A DNA stretch of 64,000 nt from Pseudomonas benzenivorans (GTDB lineage Bacteria > Pseudomonadota > Gammaproteobacteria > Pseudomonadales > Pseudomonadaceae), in NCBI RefSeq assembly GCF_024397895.1, contig NZ_CP073346.1:310001-374000 (forward strand), read 5' to 3'. The translations under genes and the position numbers were made by a program. Every line of letters starts with the position of its first letter. Position 1 is the stretch's first letter. Under the pieces are notes generated by a model. It had not been told where the DNA came from, did not search any database, and saw only the letters and a list, made by a program, of their open reading frames with translations. Shown one piece after another: positions 47,270 through 59,608 of this stretch.

Positions 47270-47959
47270 TCACAGATCCGCGGCTTTGACGCCGACCGAG
47301 TAGCGTTTTTCCAGGTAGCGCAGCGCCAGCAGCGACACGCTGGTCAGCACCAGGTAGAGGGCCGCGACCGCGAGGTAGAAGGTAAAGGGCTCGCGCGTGG
47401 CATCGGCCGCGCTTTTCGCCTTGAACATCATGTCCTGCAGGCCGACCACCGAGATCAGCGCGGTGGCTTTCGTCAGCACCAGCCAGTTGTTGGTGAAGCC
47501 CGGGATGGCGAAGCGGATCATCTGCGGCACCAGGATGCGGAAGAACACCTGCACCCCGCTCATGCCGTAGGCTGCGCCCGCCTCGCCCTGGCCCTTGGGG
47601 ATCGCCATGAAGGCGCCGCGGAAGGTCTCGGACAGGTAGGCGCCGAAGATGAAGCCCATGGTGAACACGCCGGCGATGAACGGGTTGATGTCGATGTACT
47701 CGTCATGGCCGAGCATCGGCGCCACGCGGTTCACCAGGTCCTGGCCGCCGTAGAAGATCAGCAGGATCAGCACCAGGTCGGGAATGCCGCGAATCACCGT
47801 GGCGTAGGCTTCGCCCAGCATCGCCAGCCACCTGATCGGCGACAGGCGAAAGGCCGCGCCGATCAGGCCGAGGAAGACCGCCACCGCCACGGAGGACAGG
47901 GCCAGCTGCAGGGTGAGCCAGGCGCCGTCGAGAATGGTCGAGCCGTAGCCGTTGAGCAT
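47270..47959 (-). CDS. aotQ: arginine/ornithine ABC transporter permease AotQ
   Basis: Permease of 229 residues and partner of AotM. It begins with GAWLTLQLALSSVAVAVFLG and carries the family segment YLSETFRGAFMAIPKGQGEA. It is the first gene after the hairpin terminator that follows aotJ, so it should be made in smaller amount than the binding protein. Confidence 0.93.
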   Translation of the reverse strand: MLNGYGSTILDGAWLTLQLALSSVAVAVFLGLIGAAFRLSPIRWLAMLGEAYATVIRGIPDLVLILLIFYGGQDLVNRVAPMLGHDEYIDINPFIAGVFTMGFIFGAYLSETFRGAFMAIPKGQGEAGAAYGMSGVQVFFRILVPQMIRFAIPGFTNNWLVLTKATALISVVGLQDMMFKAKSAADATREPFTFYLAVAALYLVLTSVSLLALRYLEKRYSVGVKAADL

Positions 47960-48009
47960 GCGCTAGTTACCTCATGCGGGCGCCGCAGGGCGCCATGGAG
48001 CACAACGAA

Positions 48010-48050
48010 AAAGTGGCGCAAATTCACCCTAGGTCAATGTGCGCCACTTT
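48010..48050 (-). terminator. internal terminator/attenuator between aotJ and aotQ
   Basis: AAAGTGGCGCA and TGCGCCACTTT form an 11-bp perfect stem with a 19-base loop. In the minus-strand RNA the stem ends in a run of five U. It lies 14 bp after the aotJ stop and 51 bp before aotQ, the usual place for partial termination that keeps receptor levels above permease levels. Confidence 0.8.
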
Positions 48051-48063
48051 CGGTGGATTGCGA

Positions 48064-48843
48064 TTACTCGCCGTAGACGTTGAAGTCGAAGTACTTGTCC
48101 TGGACTTCCTGGTACTTGCCGTTGGCGCGGATCGCCGCGATGGCCGCGGTGATCTTGTCGGCCAGCGCGGTGTCGCCCTTGCGCACGGCGATACCGGCAC
48201 CCTGTCCGAAGTACTTGTGCTCGGTGAAATCAGGGCCGACCAGGGCGAAGCCCTTGCCGGCATCGGTCTTGAGGAAGCCGTCGTCGATGTTCACCGCATC
48301 GGCCAGGGTGGCGTCCAGTCGCCCCGCGGTCATGTCGAGGAAGATCTCGTTCTGCGAGCTGTAACGCACCACTTCGATACCCGCCGGAGCGAAATTGTCG
48401 GTGGCGTAGCGATCGTAGATCGAGGCGCGCTGCACGCCGACCTTCTTGCCCTTGAGGTCGACCAGCGGATCCTTGATCTCGGTATCTGCCTTCATCGCCA
48501 GCTTGGCCGGGGTGTGGTAGTACTTCTTGGAGAAGTCCACCGACTTCAGGCGGTCTTCGGTAATGCTCATGGACGACAGCACCGCGTCGAACTTGCGTAC
48601 CTTTAGCGCCGGAATCAGGCCGTCGAACTCCTGCTCGATCCACTTGCACTCGACCTTCATCTCTTCGCACAGGGCCTGGCCGATGTCGTAGTCGAAGCCG
48701 GTGATGTTGCCCTCCGGAGTCTTGTAGGCGAACGGCGGGTAAGCCGCTTCGATGCCGATACGCAGCGGCTTGGCGTCTTCGGCCATGGCCAGCGGGGACA
48801 GCATGGAGAGCGCCAGGGCGCCGAGAAGTGCAATCTTCTTCAT
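48064..48843 (-). CDS. aotJ: arginine/ornithine ABC transporter substrate-binding protein
   Basis: Periplasmic receptor of 259 residues for basic amino acids. The signal peptide is MKKIALLGALALSMLSPLAMA. The mature SBP family 3 protein has LRIGIEAAYPPFAYKTPEGN (written here up to its ligand-contact region), VRKFDAVLSSMSITEDR and LKGKKVGVQRAS. ATG 48843 follows AAGGAG at 7 bases, which fixes the start. It is first in the operon aotJQMOP-argR. Confidence 0.94.
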   Translation of the reverse strand: MKKIALLGALALSMLSPLAMAEDAKPLRIGIEAAYPPFAYKTPEGNITGFDYDIGQALCEEMKVECKWIEQEFDGLIPALKVRKFDAVLSSMSITEDRLKSVDFSKKYYHTPAKLAMKADTEIKDPLVDLKGKKVGVQRASIYDRYATDNFAPAGIEVVRYSSQNEIFLDMTAGRLDATLADAVNIDDGFLKTDAGKGFALVGPDFTEHKYFGQGAGIAVRKGDTALADKITAAIAAIRANGKYQEVQDKYFDFNVYGE

Positions 48844-49410
48844 CTTGTGACTCCTTCGAGTGGAATGGGCTTCGCTTGGCAGCCTGCCGGTGCGTGCGCA
48901 TGCATCCAGCCATGCACGAATTGCCGGGAACGTCGCCGTCTTTGCCGCCTTAGACGCGGGCAAAAAGCGCCCCGACTGGGTGAGCGGCATTCTAGCGAGA
49001 GGCCCGAAGTCGAAATTTCCTCAATGCGACAAGTAATTACAAAAGGCCAGGAAGGACGGGTAAGACGCATTGACAGCCTCCAGCAAACATGCAGAGACCA
49101 GAAGAAGGGATAACCGGTAACTAAAGCAATAAGCGCGCCCATTTAGCCTCAAGCCAATGGATATCGACCTTCCAAGGCTTTCGGGCACGTACTTGCGGGC
49201 GCCGGGCGGTGAAATTGCGAGTCGAATGTTTCCGTTCGCCCCAGCGCCACCGGCAAAAACGTTACCTGGAACCGCGCTGCGTACGGGACCACCAGACGGG
49301 CTCGACGACCCGAGGACGGTTGCTCATGAGCACGGCGCCGTTGGGCCCGCCCAAAGCACAACGCCCGCCACGGCTTGTGGCCGGGGCGGGGCGCTGTCGG
49401 CAGGCGCCGG
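48844..49410 (-). promoter_or_regulatory. control region upstream of aotJ and end of acsA
   Basis: 567 bp without a supported gene. The part near aotJ should hold its promoter and leader; the ArgR-like site lies about 170-210 bp before the start codon. The part near acsA (49330-49400) has GC-rich inverted repeats that may form its terminator, but without a T-run. Confidence 0.6.
49011..49052 (-). promoter_or_regulatory. putative ArgR operator of the aot operon
   Basis: The minus strand shows TGTCGC, eight bases, then AA, the half-site pattern reported for Pseudomonas ArgR (TGTCGC at 49026-49031). A second, degenerate half-site lies 21 bp upstream (TCCTGG, eight bases, AA), giving the usual direct-repeat spacing. 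One half-site is perfect and one weak. Confidence 0.6.
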
Positions 49411-51366
<1,956 letters not shown>

Positions 51367-51486
51367 CGATTACACCTCGGTGGGGTAGTTGTTGTTCTTC
51401 AAGTAGGGGCTTTTTAGCGCGAGGAGCCGATTACGGACCATTCGACCATGGTATGACCGCCCTGCAGCAGGGCGCCGCGGGCGGAC

Positions 51487-51517
51487 AAAAAAAAGGCGAC
51501 CCAACGAGGGGCCGCCT
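51487..51517 (-). terminator. Rho-independent terminator behind the membrane protein gene
   Basis: On the minus strand AGGCGGCCCC and GGGTCGCCT pair around a short loop and are followed by eight T. It stops transcription from 51626 before acsA begins at 51366. Confidence 0.85.
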
Positions 51518-51625
51518 GGAAACTAACTCCAAAGGGAATGGAGATATGCTTGCATCCAAATCACGCAGGGTTCGGATGGACTCAGTCTCCACTACGGGCG
51601 CCCGGGTGGACTATTGCACCAAGGT

Positions 51626-52210
51626 CTAACAGGACTCGCTCGCCCGGCCATCGAGGCTGTCGGCGGACGCCCGGCCGATGCCGGCGACCACCAGACAGGC
51701 CACCGCAGTGGCCAACAACCAGAACCCGCCGAAGATCCCCATCACCTCCCCGTAGGACATGCCGTGATTCCAGGGCCGGGCCACGCCGAGAAAGGCGGCG
51801 AATAGCCAGGCGCTCATGGACAACGCCCCCAACAGGGCCAGGCGAATCCGCGCCGCACCCGGCAGGGCAACCAAAGGCGCCTGATGCAGCAGGGGAAAAC
51901 CGGTCCGGTGCAGCAGCACCCCGTTCAGGGTCAACAGCACGACGACGCTGCCCTTGGCCCAGAGTTTCTGATTGAGCAGGTATTCGAGGCCTTCGCTGAG
52001 GTATCCCTGGGTCACCAGCGCCAGGCCAGTCAGCCACAGGGCCAGCAGCGCCAGGCTGACCAGCTGCATGACTTCCGCCAACTGGTCCCGCTTGACCGCA
52101 TCCAGCTCGGCCTTGCGCCAGCGCCAGAGCTTGTGATCGGTCTGCAGGAGGGTGCCCAGGGCGATGCAGGTAGCCAGCAGATGGCTGTAGACGAGAAGCG
52201 TTTTGAGCAT
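51626..52210 (-). CDS. predicted inner-membrane protein of unknown function
   Basis: Protein of 194 residues with five or so hydrophobic helices: an N-terminal one (TLLVYSHLLATCIALGTLLQ), others around VSLALLALWLTGLALVTQ and GSVVVLLTLNGVLLHRTG, and a last one near the C-terminus. Histidines at residue 10 and in LLHRTGFPLLHQ could be functional but no cofactor motif is clear. It is monocistronic with its own terminator. I do not recognise a characterised family. Confidence 0.75.
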   Translation of the reverse strand: MLKTLLVYSHLLATCIALGTLLQTDHKLWRWRKAELDAVKRDQLAEVMQLVSLALLALWLTGLALVTQGYLSEGLEYLLNQKLWAKGSVVVLLTLNGVLLHRTGFPLLHQAPLVALPGAARIRLALLGALSMSAWLFAAFLGVARPWNHGMSYGEVMGIFGGFWLLATAVACLVVAGIGRASADSLDGRASESC

Positions 52211-52314
52211 GGATTCACCTTCTTATTATCGGGCTGCATTCCATGCGGCCAAAAAATTGAAGGCGAATGCTACGGCTTCTCATTTAGATCAACAACTTAT
52301 CCTCAGCGCCCGCC

Positions 52315-53868
<1,554 letters not shown>

Positions 53869-53996
53869 AGCGGGCCCCGATGGCGATGAGTGAGCGGCTG
53901 CGGGCCTTAGAATCGCGCGCTTAGCCTTAATGCTTGTCAAGAATATGTGACAGATCACCCCGACAGCAAGAAGACGCCGAGCCACACCGCCAGACG

Positions 53997-54014
53997 CGTA
54001 ATCTATTCTTTACG
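53997..54014 (+). promoter_or_regulatory. PhhR-like binding box upstream of phhA
   Basis: CGTAAT, six bases, TTTACG. The TyrR/PhhR consensus is TGTAAA, six bases, TTTAC(A/G), so the right half is perfect and the left half matches four of six. It lies 110 bp before phhA and 129 bp before phhR. Confidence 0.6.
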
Positions 54015-54123
54015 AAATGGGCACCCCAGCGCGCCCCGCGCACGCGCAGGGACGGCTGCGAAATTGCACATCCTGGGATATTCATAGTCCAACACAACAA
54101 CAAGGCCCCCTCAGGAGGCAGCG

Positions 54124-54909
54124 ATGAAATCCACGCAGTACGTGGCCCGCGAACCGGACGAAAGCGGCTTCATCCGCTACGGCGACGCCGAACATCAGGT
54201 GTGGAACACCCTGATCACCCGGCAGCTCAAGGTGGTCGAAGGACGGGCCTGCCAGGAGTACCTGGACGGCATCGATCAACTCGGCCTGCCGCTCGAGCGC
54301 ATCCCCCAGCTCGGCGAGATCAACCAGGTGCTGCAGTCCGCCACTGGCTGGCGCGTCGCCCGCGTGCCGGCCCTGATCCCCTTCCAGACCTTCTTCGAAC
54401 TGCTGGCCAGCCAGCAATTCCCGGTAGCCACCTTCATCCGCACCCCGGAGGAACTGGACTACCTGCAGGAACCGGACATCTTCCACGAGATCTTCGGCCA
54501 CTGCCCGCTGCTGACCAATCCCTGGTTCGCCGAGTTCACCCACACCTACGGCAAACTCGGCCTCAAGGCCAGCAAGGAAGAGCGGGTCTACCTCGCCCGC
54601 CTGTACTGGATGACCATCGAGTTCGGCCTGGTCGACACCAGCCAGGGCCGCAAGATCTACGGCGGCGGCATCCTCTCCTCGCCGAAGGAGACCGTCTATT
54701 GCCTGTCCGATGAGCCCGAGCACCAACCCTTCAGTGCCCTCGAGGCGATGCGCACGCCCTATCGCATCGACATCCTGCAGCCGCTGTATTTCGTGCTGCC
54801 GGAGCTCAAGCACCTGTTCGACCTGGCCCATGAAGACATCATGGCCCTGGTCCACCGTGCCATGCAGCTGGGCCTGCACGCACCCAAGTTCCCGCCGAAA
54901 GCGGCCTAG
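54124..54909 (+). CDS. phhA: phenylalanine 4-monooxygenase
   Basis: Hydroxylates phenylalanine to tyrosine using oxygen, tetrahydrobiopterin and iron. The 261-residue catalytic domain has the pterin/substrate region IPFQTFFELLASQQFPVATF, the iron-binding HEIFGHCPLL (two His) and the third ligand Glu in YWMTIEFGL. CAGGAGG precedes the ATG. It is first in phhABC. Confidence 0.97.
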   Translation: MKSTQYVAREPDESGFIRYGDAEHQVWNTLITRQLKVVEGRACQEYLDGIDQLGLPLERIPQLGEINQVLQSATGWRVARVPALIPFQTFFELLASQQFPVATFIRTPEELDYLQEPDIFHEIFGHCPLLTNPWFAEFTHTYGKLGLKASKEERVYLARLYWMTIEFGLVDTSQGRKIYGGGILSSPKETVYCLSDEPEHQPFSALEAMRTPYRIDILQPLYFVLPELKHLFDLAHEDIMALVHRAMQLGLHAPKFPPKAA

Positions 54910-54989
54910 GGTGGACAACGCCGCCTGCGGCGGCCTATCCACCCCGAGTCTTTCCACGGTGGACAAGGGCTGCGGCCGTTGTCCACCCT
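54908..54989. repeat. REP-like inverted repeats between phhA and phhB
   Basis: AGGGTGGACAACG at 54908-54920 is mirrored by CGTTGTCCACCCT at 54977-54989. Between them lie a smaller hairpin (CCGCC-TG-CGGCGG) and a second, imperfect GGTGGACAA unit. Such GGGTGGACAA elements recur between Pseudomonas genes. Here they overlap the phhA stop codon and may adjust expression of phhB. Confidence 0.7.
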
Positions 54990-55017
54990 AAGAACCCCCT
55001 TATTAAGGAGAACCCCC

Positions 55018-55371
55018 ATGAGCCTTGCCCAAGCCCACTGCGAAGCCTGCCGTGCCGGCGCCCCGCTGGTATCCGACGAGGAGCTGGCCGAGCTGATCAA
55101 GCAGATCCCCGACTGGAACATCGAGACCCGCGGCGATCACATGGAGCTGGAGAAGGTCTTCGCCTTCAAGAACTTCCGCCACGCCCTGGCCTTTACCAAC
55201 GCCGTCGGTGCGCTCGCCGAGGAAGAGGGTCACCACCCGGCCCTGCTCACCGAGTGGGGCAAGGTCACCGTGACCTGGTGGAGTCACGAGGCCAATGGCC
55301 TGCACCGCAACGACTTCATCATGGCCGCGCGCACCGACGAGGTGGCAAAGAGCGCGGAGGGCCGCAAGTGA
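55018..55371 (+). CDS. phhB: pterin-4a-carbinolamine dehydratase
   Basis: Recycles the pterin cofactor by dehydrating the 4a-carbinolamine formed by PhhA. The 117-residue protein has the family motif [20 protein letters not shown] and the earlier [22 protein letters not shown] precedes ATG 55018. Its stop overlaps the phhC start. Confidence 0.96.
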   Translation: MSLAQAHCEACRAGAPLVSDEELAELIKQIPDWNIETRGDHMELEKVFAFKNFRHALAFTNAVGALAEEEGHHPALLTEWGKVTVTWWSHEANGLHRNDFIMAARTDEVAKSAEGRK

Positions 55372-56564
55372 GCCACTTCGGCCAGATCGCCCGGGTGCCC
55401 GGCGACCCCATTCTCGGCCTGATGGAAGCCTTCCGCGCCGATCCCCATCCAGCCAAGCTGGACCTGGGCGTGGGCGTCTACAAGGATGCCCAGGGCCAGA
55501 CGCCCATCCCCCAGGCGGTGAAACTGGCCGAGCAGCGCCTGGTCGAGCGCGAAACGACCAAGAGCTATATCGGTGGTCACGGCGATGCGCTGTTCACCGC
55601 CCACCTGGCCAAGCTGGTGCTAGGTGCCGACTCCGCGCTGCTGACAGACGGCCGCGCCGCCGCCAGCCAGACACCCGGCGGCACCGGCGCCTTGCGCCTG
55701 GCGGCGGACTTCATCGGGCACTGCCTGGCGGGTCGCGGCATCTGGCTAAGCGACCCGACCTGGCCGATCCACGAAACCCTGTTCGCCGAGGCTGGCCTGC
55801 GTGTCGGCCACTACCCCTATGTCGGAGCGGACAACCGCCTGGATGTGGAGGCGATGCTCGAGGCCCTCGCTCGCCTGCCCCAGGGCGACGTGGTGCTGCT
55901 GCATGCCTGCTGCCACAACCCCACCGGCTTCGACCTCGGCCAGGACGACTGGCGCCGGGTGCTGGAGGTGGTCAAGGCGCGCGAACTACTGCCCCTGATC
56001 GACTTCGCCTACCAGGGCTTCGGCGCTGGCCTGGAGCAGGACGCCTGGGCCGTGCGGCTGTTCGCCGAGGCACTGCCGGAGGTGCTGATCACCAGTTCCT
56101 GCTCGAAGAACTTCGGCCTCTACCGCGAGCGCACCGGCGCCCTGCTGGTCTGCACGGCTGACACCGAGAAGCTTGTGGATGTGCGCAGCCAGCTGGCCGC
56201 CATCGCCCGCAACCTGTGGTCGACGCCACCGGCCCACGGCGCCGCCGTGGTCGCCGGCATCCTCGACGATGCCGAGCTGAAAGCGCTGTGGCTGCAGGAG
56301 CTCGACGCCATGCGCCAGCGCGTCGCCCGCCTGCGCCAGGGCCTGGTCGAGGCCCTGGCGCCCCATGGCCTAGCCGGGCGGTTCGCCCATGTCGCCGAGC
56401 AGCGCGGCATGTTCTCCTACACCGGTCTGACGCCCGCACAGGTTCAGCGCCTGCGCGATGAGTTCAGCGTCTACATGGTCGGCTCGGGGCGCGCCAACGT
56501 CGCCGGGCTGGACGCCAGCCGACTGGACCAATTGGCCGCGGCCATCGCGCGGGTCTGCGCCTGA
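55368..56564 (+). CDS. phhC: aromatic amino acid aminotransferase
   Basis: PLP-dependent class I aminotransferase of 398 residues that converts tyrosine or phenylalanine to the keto acid, completing this degradative unit. Visible are [29 protein letters not shown], the aspartate of DFAYQGFG, the PLP lysine in [15 protein letters not shown] and the substrate arginine in GSGRANVAG. The GTG start at 55368 overlaps the phhB stop (GTGA), so translation is coupled. Confidence 0.93.
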   Translation: MSHFGQIARVPGDPILGLMEAFRADPHPAKLDLGVGVYKDAQGQTPIPQAVKLAEQRLVERETTKSYIGGHGDALFTAHLAKLVLGADSALLTDGRAAASQTPGGTGALRLAADFIGHCLAGRGIWLSDPTWPIHETLFAEAGLRVGHYPYVGADNRLDVEAMLEALARLPQGDVVLLHACCHNPTGFDLGQDDWRRVLEVVKARELLPLIDFAYQGFGAGLEQDAWAVRLFAEALPEVLITSSCSKNFGLYRERTGALLVCTADTEKLVDVRSQLAAIARNLWSTPPAHGAAVVAGILDDAELKALWLQELDAMRQRVARLRQGLVEALAPHGLAGRFAHVAEQRGMFSYTGLTPAQVQRLRDEFSVYMVGSGRANVAGLDASRLDQLAAAIARVCA

Positions 56565-56662
56565 CAGCCGCGACGACAAGCCGGCCGCGCGCCGGCTTTT
56601 CGCCGCCCGAGCTGGCCACTGGACTATAGTTCGGGCACTGCCCTCGCCGAAGCGGACGCCCC

Positions 56663-58000
56663 TTGATCCAGCCAGCCAACCTGCTGTTTCGCGCCTACCT
56701 GCGCACCATCCATAGCCTGGCGTTCTACCCGACGTTGATTTCCCTGGGTTTTCTGCTGGTGTGCCTGCTGAATATCGCCGTCGAGTACCAACCCTGGCTG
56801 ATGAGCCTCAAGGCCCACCTGGACATCGGCCTGGTGCGCAATGCCGATAACGCGCGGCTGATTCTCGGCACCCTGGTGGCCGGCGTCATGTCGCTGATGG
56901 TGTTCAGCTTCTCCATGGTCATGGTGGTGCTCAACAACGCCTCCGCGGCCCTTTCGCCGCGGGTGGTGCCGGGCCTGATCAGCAGCAAGGGGCACCAGAA
57001 GACCCTGGGTTTCTACCTCGGCACAATCCTCTACGCCCTGCTGCTGATCACCACCATCGAGCAGAACAACAGCAACCAGGTGCCCAGCCTCGGCGTGCTG
57101 GTCACCCTTGGGCTGGGCATCGCCTGCCTGGGTTTGTTCGTCGACTTCATTCGCTCGATCTCCCTGTCGATCCAGGTCGAACACATCCTCAACAACCTCT
57201 TCGCCACGACCCTGGACAAGCTCGACGGCAACGCCAAGAAACTGCTCGAATGCCAGGACTCGCCGTCCTGGCCGGCCGACGACAGCTGGTCGTCGGTCAA
57301 CGCCCAGCGCAGCGGTTACTTCAAGGAACTCAACGTCGCCACCCTCAACGAACTGCTGGAGGCCAACGACCTGCGCATGGCCGTGCTGGTGCACCGCGGC
57401 TTCTTCGTCATGGCCGGGCACCCGCTGTTCAAGCTGGACCGCGACGTCGACGAACAACTTTGCGAGCAACTGCGTGACTGTTTCCATTTCTTCGTCGAGC
57501 AGTACGCCAGCTCCCACTACGTGTTCGGCTGCAAGCACATCTCCGAGATTGCGGTGAAGGCCCTGAGCCCTGGGATCAACGACCCGGGCACGGCGATCAC
57601 CGCCATCGACATGCTCACGGTGCTGTTCAGCAAGCGCATGGCCCTGCCCGACCTGGACGTCTCGCCGCGGCCCGACGGTCCGCCGCGGCTGTTTTTCTTC
57701 GAGCTGCCCCTGGACCAGCTGTTGCAGCTGCTGTTCGGTCCGCTGCGCACCTATGGCTGCGAAGACCCCCAAGTGCTGACCCATCTGCTGCAGGCCTTCA
57801 AAAACCTGCTCTACCAGGGGCCCCGCGCCCACCACCAAACGGATCTGATCCGCCACGCCCGTAGCGTCGTCGAGACCGCCGATTCCCACATCCTCAACCG
57901 CCGCGATCGCGAAGAAATCAATGCCATGATCGAGCGTTTCAACCGGGCGGCGAAGGCTGCGCCGCCGGCTCTGCGCCCGCTCAAGATCGATCAAGACTGA
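56663..58000 (+). CDS. DUF2254 family membrane protein
   Basis: Membrane protein of 445 residues. Helices near the N-terminus (FYPTLISLGFLLVCLLNIAV; LVAGVMSLMVFSFSMVMVVL) and another pair before residue 180 are followed by a large soluble C-terminal half. Family features include SFSMVMVVLNNASAALSPRV and ALSPGINDPGTAITAIDML. The start is a TTG at 56663; a later start would cut the first segment. Function is not established for this family. Confidence 0.85.
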   Translation: MIQPANLLFRAYLRTIHSLAFYPTLISLGFLLVCLLNIAVEYQPWLMSLKAHLDIGLVRNADNARLILGTLVAGVMSLMVFSFSMVMVVLNNASAALSPRVVPGLISSKGHQKTLGFYLGTILYALLLITTIEQNNSNQVPSLGVLVTLGLGIACLGLFVDFIRSISLSIQVEHILNNLFATTLDKLDGNAKKLLECQDSPSWPADDSWSSVNAQRSGYFKELNVATLNELLEANDLRMAVLVHRGFFVMAGHPLFKLDRDVDEQLCEQLRDCFHFFVEQYASSHYVFGCKHISEIAVKALSPGINDPGTAITAIDMLTVLFSKRMALPDLDVSPRPDGPPRLFFFELPLDQLLQLLFGPLRTYGCEDPQVLTHLLQAFKNLLYQGPRAHHQTDLIRHARSVVETADSHILNRRDREEINAMIERFNRAAKAAPPALRPLKIDQD

Positions 58001-58165
58001 TGCAAGAGCGCACCACATTGGTGCGATGAGTGATGGAAAATAAAATCAGCATCCGTTTATCTTTTATTTTTCCTATATATAACAAACACTTAAATAACAA
58101 CCTTAGGGATCATTGGCCCGCTTCGTGCTTGCCATCGAGAGCATAGTTCCCTAGGGTAGCTCGCC

Positions 58166-59431
58166 ATGTGGTCTCAAATTGCCCCTATCAGTTCACTGCT
58201 GAGCGGGGTCGCGTTACTCCTGCTCGGCAATGGCCTGCTCAATACCCTCCTGACGCTACGTGGTGTCGCCGAAGGCTACTCCACCTCGATGCTCGGACTG
58301 ATCATGTCCGGGTACTTCGTCGGCTTTCTCCTCGGCACCTGGCTGGCGATCCCGCTGGTGCGTCGCGTTGGGCACATCCGTGCGTTCGCCTTTTGCGCGG
58401 CGCTGGCCGCCATCACCGCCCTGCTCCACGTGTTGCTGGTCGACCCCTGGGTCTGGCTGGCGTTGCGGGTGCTCTATGGCGTGGCCCTGGTCAGCCTGTA
58501 CATGGTCATCGAGAGCTGGCTGAACGCCCAGGCGCCAAGCGACAAGCGCGGCCAGGTGTTCGCCATCTACATGGCGGTCAACCTCGGCGCCCTGGCGGCC
58601 GCCCAGCAACTGCTCGGACTGGCCGAACCCAGTGACTTCTTGCTGTTCGCCCTGGCGGCGATGCTGATCAGCGCGGCGCTGATGCCCATCACCCTGACCC
58701 GCCAGGGCCAGCCCAGCGTGCCGGACAGCCTGCACACCAACCTGCGCCAACTGCTCGGCATCGCCCCGCTGTCGATCGCCGCCGCCGGACTGTCCGGCCT
58801 GGCCCTCGGCGGCTTCTGGGGCATGGCGCCGGTGTACGCCAGCCTGAGCGGCTTCGACGCCACCGGCGTGGGCCTGCTGATGAGCAGCGCGATTCTCGGC
58901 GGCGCCCTGCTGCAGTGGCCGATCGGCCGCTACTCGGACAACCACGACCGGCGCCTGGTGCTGCTCTGGGTGGTGATCCTGGCGGTGCTGGTGTCCGTGC
59001 TGATGAGCCTGCTGCCGGCCGGCCGGCCCCTGCTGGGGCTGATATTCCTGTTCGGCGGCCTGTCGTTCGCCATCTATCCGGTGGCCGTCGCCCAGCTGAT
59101 CGACCAGCTGCACGGCGACGAGATCCTCGCCGGCTCCAGCAGCCTGCTGATGGTCAACGGCATCGGCGCGGTCTGCGGCCCGCTGCTGGCCGGCGCCCTG
59201 ATGGAGCAGTTCGGCGCCCAGGCGCTGCCGCTGTTCTTCGCCGCGGTACTGGGCCTGCTGGCCGCCTACACGGTCTATCGCCTGCGTCACGTCAGCGACC
59301 TGGTCAGCGGCGAGCACGCGCACTTCGTGCCGATGCTGCGCACCAGCCATACGGTGCTCGAGCTGATGCCCGACGCACCGGCGCCGGAGGTCGAGCGTCG
59401 GGCCGAGGAAGCCGTGACCGAATCCCCGTAG
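58166..59431 (+). CDS. MFS transporter (YcaD-like)
   Basis: Major-facilitator transporter of 421 residues with twelve predicted helices. Typical pieces are GYFVGFLLGTWLAIPLVRRV (loop 2-3) and LQWPIGRYSDNHDRRLVL after helix 8, followed by a hydrophilic C-terminal tail. The class resembles YcaD-type exporters of unknown cargo. The 165 bp before it are AT-rich and probably hold its promoter. Confidence 0.88.
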   Translation: MWSQIAPISSLLSGVALLLLGNGLLNTLLTLRGVAEGYSTSMLGLIMSGYFVGFLLGTWLAIPLVRRVGHIRAFAFCAALAAITALLHVLLVDPWVWLALRVLYGVALVSLYMVIESWLNAQAPSDKRGQVFAIYMAVNLGALAAAQQLLGLAEPSDFLLFALAAMLISAALMPITLTRQGQPSVPDSLHTNLRQLLGIAPLSIAAAGLSGLALGGFWGMAPVYASLSGFDATGVGLLMSSAILGGALLQWPIGRYSDNHDRRLVLLWVVILAVLVSVLMSLLPAGRPLLGLIFLFGGLSFAIYPVAVAQLIDQLHGDEILAGSSSLLMVNGIGAVCGPLLAGALMEQFGAQALPLFFAAVLGLLAAYTVYRLRHVSDLVSGEHAHFVPMLRTSHTVLELMPDAPAPEVERRAEEAVTESP

Positions 59432-59608
59432 GCGCCGGTTCGCCAGCGCCTGCAACAAACCCGGCAGCCGCCTTGCGGCGAGACTGCCCAACACGCAGAG
59501 CCCGAGGCCTGCCGCGCAATGATCGCGCAGCATTGCATCACTAGGCTCATAGCTCGTCGGCCCAGGTCGGCGCGTCAACTGCAACCACTTAGGACAGGGA
59601 GACAGCGC

